Part shown: positions 59,277 to 64,000 of the stretch, in pieces | How positions within the stretch are numbered: the stretch's first letter is position 1 | Layout: the number at the start of each line of letters is the position of its first letter | Assembly: GCF_023343835.1 (NCBI RefSeq) | Contig: NC_064439.1 | Location: 41,905,508-41,969,507 of the forward strand | Source: Lagopus muta | Taxonomy: Eukaryota > Chordata > Aves > Galliformes > Phasianidae | Length of the DNA: 64,000 bases | Direction: 5' to 3' | Notes under the pieces: model-generated | The model's database searches: none | What the model was told of the DNA's origin: nothing | What the model saw: only the letters and a program-made list of their open reading frames with translations | Translations under genes and position numbers: made by a program

Positions 59277-60332
59277 TCAGAGCACCCCAGCACTGTCAGA
59301 GCAGCCAGAGATCTGGCTGGGCACCAAAGATGACTGAGTGACCCCAGAGCTTCTGGTGGGGCTCCAGAGGACACGGGCACAGGGTTGAAGTAGCCCTTTC
59401 AGGTGGGCCTTGAACGTCACCCCAGCAAAGGCATAGATCACAGGGTTGAGGCAGCAGTGGATGAAAGAAATGGTTTCTGTGAGCTGCAGCGCCAAGGCAA
59501 TCTGGCTGCTGGCCTGGCAGTTGTCAATGATGAGCAGGCTCTGCAGGGAGTCCAAGAAGAGCACAATGTTGTAGGGGGTCCAGAAGAGGAAGAAAACAAT
59601 GACAATGATGAAAATCATCTTGATTGCCTTGATCTTGTTCTGATTTTTGCATTTTTGCAGGTTTCTTAGGATCTGGGCATAGCAGTGGATGAGGATGCTA
59701 AGGGGAATCAAGAGACCCAAGATATTGGCAGAAAACTGAATTGTAACCTTCCAGATATTGCTGCCAGGGGGATACATGGGGACACACTGCACAGACTGCT
59801 CAATTTCCAGCTGCTGGTTGAATACAATGTTGGGTACAGAAGCCAAGCCAGCCACTGACCACAGGACTAAGCTGATCATTGTGCCACAAGAGGCTGTCCG
59901 TATCTTCATGGCATAGACAGCATGGACAATTGCTATGTACCTGTCAATGCTCATCAGAGTTATAAAGAAAATACTGCTGTAAAAACCCGTGTAATAAATG
60001 CCAGCCATTATCTTGCACATTGCATTGCCAAAAACCCACTGATCTGAAGCGTAGTACGCTTGGAAAGGGAGAGGCACAATGAAGAGGAGATCGGAGGCTG
60101 CGAGGTTCAGCAGGCAGATATCAGTCATTGTCATCAGCCTCTTTCTAGTCAGGAGGATCCAGAGGACCAATGAGTTTCCCAGAAGGCAGAAGACAAACAC
60201 AAGGCAGTAAAGGATTGGGAGGAGGAGAGATTTAAACCTGGGAAAGCTGTTTCCTTCATTGCAAGGAGCAGTGTTTTCATCATATCCATAGTCATACTCT
60301 GTTGTGCTTAGGATGTGATCTGTGGGATTCAT
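59277..60332 (-). CDS. CCR8L: CC chemokine receptor 8-like
   Basis: Intact 351-residue seven-transmembrane chemokine receptor. The N-terminus is tyrosine-rich and acidic (EYDYGYDEN, 12-20), typical of sulfated chemokine-binding tails. It has Cys pairs C24-C272 and C106-C183, DRYIAIVHAVYA starting at 130, and NPVIY at 296-300. Closest by eye to CCR8: YCLVFVFCLLGNSLV, PFQAYYASDQWVFG, GFYSSIFFITLMSIDRY and NILGLLIP all resemble it; CCR4-like words (FFLFWTPYNIVLFL) also occur. The usual GEKFRKYL of helix 8 is replaced by GVTFKAHL, and the tail is Ser-rich and unlike CCR8. ATG at 60332 is chosen because a strong acceptor (TTCTTTCCTTCACAG) ends nine bases before it; the open frame upstream to 60551 is intronic. 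It lies on the same strand as the other two receptors. Confidence 0.88.
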   Translation of the reverse strand: MNPTDHILSTTEYDYGYDENTAPCNEGNSFPRFKSLLLPILYCLVFVFCLLGNSLVLWILLTRKRLMTMTDICLLNLAASDLLFIVPLPFQAYYASDQWVFGNAMCKIMAGIYYTGFYSSIFFITLMSIDRYIAIVHAVYAMKIRTASCGTMISLVLWSVAGLASVPNIVFNQQLEIEQSVQCVPMYPPGSNIWKVTIQFSANILGLLIPLSILIHCYAQILRNLQKCKNQNKIKAIKMIFIIVIVFFLFWTPYNIVLFLDSLQSLLIIDNCQASSQIALALQLTETISFIHCCLNPVIYAFAGVTFKAHLKGLLQPCARVLWSPTRSSGVTQSSLVPSQISGCSDSAGVL

Positions 60333-60341
60333 CTTGGACTT

Positions 60342-63300
60342 CTGTGAAGGAAAGAACAAGAGGTAAAGGGTCTGGGTATGGGTCTCCCTGTTGGCTTCTT
60401 CCTCTGTGCCATATTGAGCCTGTGAGGCAGCCTCTGGGCAGAGAGGGACTGCAAAATGTGCTCCTAATCTAAAGGTTTGGATTTCCTTGTACCCCCTTGG
60501 GTGAGGAAACATTTTGCCTGTAGCATGAAGAGCCTTATAAAAATCAACCAACAGAAGGAGACATCACCCAGCAGCATGTCCATGTTCCCAACTGAGCAGC
60601 TCCGGGCCAAGTAACAGCGTGTAGGCTGGTTTGCTGTGGATAGGTTCAGGATCACCTGTAAGAAACAGGCAACAACGTGCAGTGTTGAGCCCAGGGTTGC
60701 TGCAGCCAGGTGCCATCAGGGAGGGCTGGCTGTGCCTGCTGGTAGAGTACAGAGGTTTGTTGCTCCATCTTTCTTTGCCAAGACTCTGTTTTCAAGTTTA
60801 AAGAACACCAGCAGAATTTGAGGGGGTGGGAGGGAGCTTCCTCACTTTGTCATTTCTGAAGAATTGCAGTGAATACCGCTTTTAAGTAGTTTGAGGTTCT
60901 TTCCAAAAGTGAGTCAGCACTTTAAGCAACTCTTTTTTGCTTTTTTTTCAGATGCCACTTCATGACCACCATAAAAAGGGATATGGTTGGCAGAGTGAAG
61001 AGTTCCCATTTTAAGAAGTAAGGTTCTTTCGGAAGACAATTTTTTGGATGAGTTTGGCTTGTCTCTGCTAGGATATTTACATGTTTGTTGTGCCTTTCAC
61101 CTATGTTGTGCTGTCATGCCAGTTGATCCTACCTCTAAAGAGCTTGAAACAGTCTGATGGAAAGAAGCATCATGTGTAATAATAATTATCGTAACGCAGC
61201 AGTAATAGTGCAAACGACAGCAATTAATTCATTAAATGCAGAGCAGGTGCAGGGAAGTGGGCGCACCCACACATGTGGCACAGTGGGGCTGCAATCGGAA
61301 CTCCCCCTGTACTCCAGACCTGCCCTAGCTGCTCTGGGGTTCCAGGCCTCCATCAGCCAAAGTCAATCAGTACATGCAGCATGGAGAAATTTCTTACAAA
61401 TACCTCAACCCTGCACAGCTCGTTGCTCAGGAATCACCAAGCAGTGAGAGAAAGCAGGGCTGCAATCTTCCTTGGCAGTATAATTCTTTCCTGTATTCAG
61501 CTTTCAGGTAGGGAACCTGTATTATTAATTTCAGGTTGGTTTTCACACACATATTTTGTGAAATTGAGTCATTAGATAATGGCTGCTTATGGCATTTTGG
61601 AAAAATATTTACTGCTAATGTTATTTATCTTGTGTGCAACCCTGACATGCTGTGTCTGTGAACAGTCCGGCAGCGGTTCATGCTTCTTAGCTCCCTGTCA
61701 GGGACACATAGAGAGCAGACCACAGGTTCAGCAACTCAAACTCAGAAATTATCAAAATGTAATGAAATACTGAGTTAAGGGTCTATATGTATGCAGTCAT
61801 ATAGAGATATGATATCTACATACAGAGATATGTAGATAAGATACTTCTGATGTGCAGACAAATAGATAGATAGATAGGACACACCTGACTTAGGCAACAT
61901 CCACAAGTGATTCTACTGGGCTGAACAGAGCCTGGAGGTGCTCCACTTCAGACTTAACACTGCCTTCCCATGGCCAATACCTTTGTATGTTCCCAATCAA
62001 GGAACAACACTTCCCCTTTCTCCCCTCTCCCTATTAGTTGGCCAAAGAAATCAAGCGCTGAAAGCAGCTTTACGGGGGGCATCAAGAGAGGCACAACCCA
62101 CGCAGGTCCCTTCCCCTGGTTATCAAAGCTCACCCATTACTTTCAAGAGCAGCAGGTTAAAAGAGGATGGGCTCTACCTTGGGCAGCAAGAAGCCTTCAG
62201 GATCTCAGGCGGCGCTGCTCCCTTCTTCTGTCCTCGACTCACAAGTTCTCACAAGGTTTATTCTGGTGGGGAGATTTGGTGATAGTGGGTGCTGGATGGG
62301 CAGCTGCCAGTTACAGAGAAGGTTTTGAGACAAAGTGAAGGGCTTGAAGCTGCAGTAAACAGGAAAAGGTGAGAGGGCTCAAAAAGATATGCTGCAAAAC
62401 AAAAATCAAATACGACTCTTTGTGAAGGCAGTAAAGGTGTCACAGTAAGAGGTGCTCCCTTTAGCAGAACTTTTCCGATCTCACCTTCCTTGCAGCCACC
62501 CCTAATTTAAATAAAAAATTGCCAAGTGGAGATGTCTGCACATGATCACGTCTGTGTTACGTGATTGCTGCATGCACCAAGTGCTGGACGCTCACAAATT
62601 TGCATAGATCCATTAAACTCGATAATTCTGCAGCTTCTTACAGAAACAGAAGTTATTTCCAAGAAGCATATTTTAGTTTTTCTTTTCCTTCTGCTAATAC
62701 CAACCTGCATATTGCAGACTGATTAAGTCCCTTCCTATCAGTAGTGTACAACCTCTGAGCAAAATGAGAACTGACAGTTACCTCTGCATCTTTGCAATTT
62801 TCTTTTAAGCATCCTGTGTTCAACTGGGGACATTGTAGAGTTTCTTTGCTCCCCTGGAATTTCTTAAAGTGTATTTTGGTTCATTTGGGACACACGGTCA
62901 GAGATAAAATGGTGGAACAAGGGCAGGCTTGACAATTTTTATTTTACACAATCACTTGAAATAATTTTATGCTTTATGAAAAACTGTAAATTATGGTAGT
63001 GCTCTGTAACGCAGCTGAATGATACTCTTTTCATCCATTAATCTCAGCAATTTTCCTCACTTACAGAGAACTCAAAAGATTTGCCTGGAGCCCCAGAGAA
63101 GTATGTGGCAGCTCCAAAACGTTACTGTCATTAATGCTATAACCCATTCTTCAGCAGTGGCCAGCGGCTTCAGCCCCACGTAGCCTTCCAGTGTGTAGAC
63201 TGTTGTATGAACATGCAATGAAAGGCAGTCACAAAGAGTAGAACTAAATTCTATCGACAGATGAAGTAAAAGTGAGAAAATGGGCTGGGAGGTAAAAGAA

Positions 63301-64000
63301 GCAGCCTAACAGAGGACCTGGTGGAGTCAAGAGCATGGTCACAAGGACCAGAGTTGCCCCATGAGGTGTTCACAGTGCTGCCGACTACGCAACATCACCC
63401 ATTTACCAGGTACTGTCACCTAGGAGTCACAGCTCCTATTCTTTATTTTATCCAATTATATTATTTTTTTATTTGCTTATTTTGTAGAATATTTTCAGGA
63501 ATGTTGTTGGAGTAGAACTTGATTTTACCTTCTTCCCTCTCTTACTTACATTTTAATTTAGTGATTAATAATATGTCGATAGTATGTCCCACTGTTACAG
63601 ACACACTGTACAACGTAATGTAGTTCTGTTGTATGTGCTCAGAAAAAAATGTGTCATGATGTGGGACAGCAGAGAAATGTCAGAAGAGACGCTGCTTGTA
63701 CAGTATAGAGGGGAAAGAGGTCCAGGACCTTGAAGGTAAGGGAAAGAGATTCATTGAACATGAAAAAAGAGAAACTGCAAGTGAAGGAGCCTGGCAACTG
63801 CAGTGGCAGAGGGACAGCTTTGGGCATATCATTGAGGACTGCACTGGCAAGGGTAGTGATGATCTGGTAATGGGGAGAGGGTATGTGGGGGCTTTTTTGA
63901 GAGCCACTGGAAAGCTTGGAAGAGGGTATATGGAAGGAGATGGGCAAGGTGTGTTTCCAATACAACCCATATCTTCCCAGATACTTTTTTAGCATTTGAG
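60342..64000. other. Upstream region of the CCR8-like gene
   Basis: Contains the intron upstream of the coding exon and, presumably, its 5' UTR exon and promoter, which I could not place. A GATA/TAGA-rich patch lies at 61785-61878, including (ATAG)n at 61861-61878. No other gene is supported. Confidence 0.4.
61785..61878. repeat. AGAT-rich simple repeat
   Basis: Degenerate ATAGATAT/TAGATA units end in four perfect ATAG-type units (61863-61878). It looks like a decayed tetranucleotide microsatellite. Confidence 0.7.

Noticed and set aside
60333-60551. 73-codon N-terminal extension of the CCR8-like receptor open frame
   Set aside because: A strong splice acceptor ends nine bases before the family-typical start at 60332, and the extension does not look like an extracellular receptor tail or signal peptide.

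Overview
The window is vertebrate nuclear DNA from a bird, most likely a galliform (chicken or a close relative). The basis is intron-rich genes, many 5'-truncated CR1 LINE fragments in both orientations, remnants that I recognise as the Galluhop-type mariner of chicken, and protein-coding sequence close to known vertebrate genes. There is no bacterial or plasmid content.

Left third (about 1.6-23.3 kb): the complete TOPBP1 gene on the minus strand. I reconstructed 27 coding exons with matching phase at every junction, giving 1518 codons (1520 if an alternative donor is used). It has nine BRCT repeats, an ATR-activation domain and a basic C-terminal tail. One intron is of the GC-AG class. Its 5' end lies in a CpG-rich promoter with an NRF1 palindrome and a possible divergent transcript. 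Its 3' end converges on what looks like the 3' end of another gene on the plus strand (CDV3 is the candidate by human gene order). TOPBP1 introns hold CR1 copies, a mariner remnant and two copies of a TG...CA LTR-like element; a third copy lies at 52.8 kb.

Right two thirds: three intact CC chemokine receptor genes, all on the minus strand, each with its coding sequence in one exon directly after a splice acceptor. They are a CCR5-type receptor (26.6-27.7 kb), a CCR2-type paralogue (41.4-42.4 kb) and a CCR8-like receptor (59.3-60.3 kb). The first two are tandem duplicates together with about 1.5 kb of 5' flank. A 469-bp stretch of coding sequence (transmembrane segments 1-4) differs at only two sites by eye, while the N-terminal tail and the C-terminal half are clearly diverged. 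That is the classic mark of gene conversion, and it is the most interesting signal in the window. All three are seven-transmembrane receptors expected to guide leukocyte migration.

The remaining DNA (23.3-26.6, 29.2-41.3, 44-58.5 and 60.4-64 kb) is intergenic. It contains CR1 pieces, simple repeats and poly-A tracts, and I see no convincing coding sequence in it. I found no RNA genes, CRISPR arrays or undescribed systems. Exon limits come from reading splice signals and reading phase and were not tested against transcripts.
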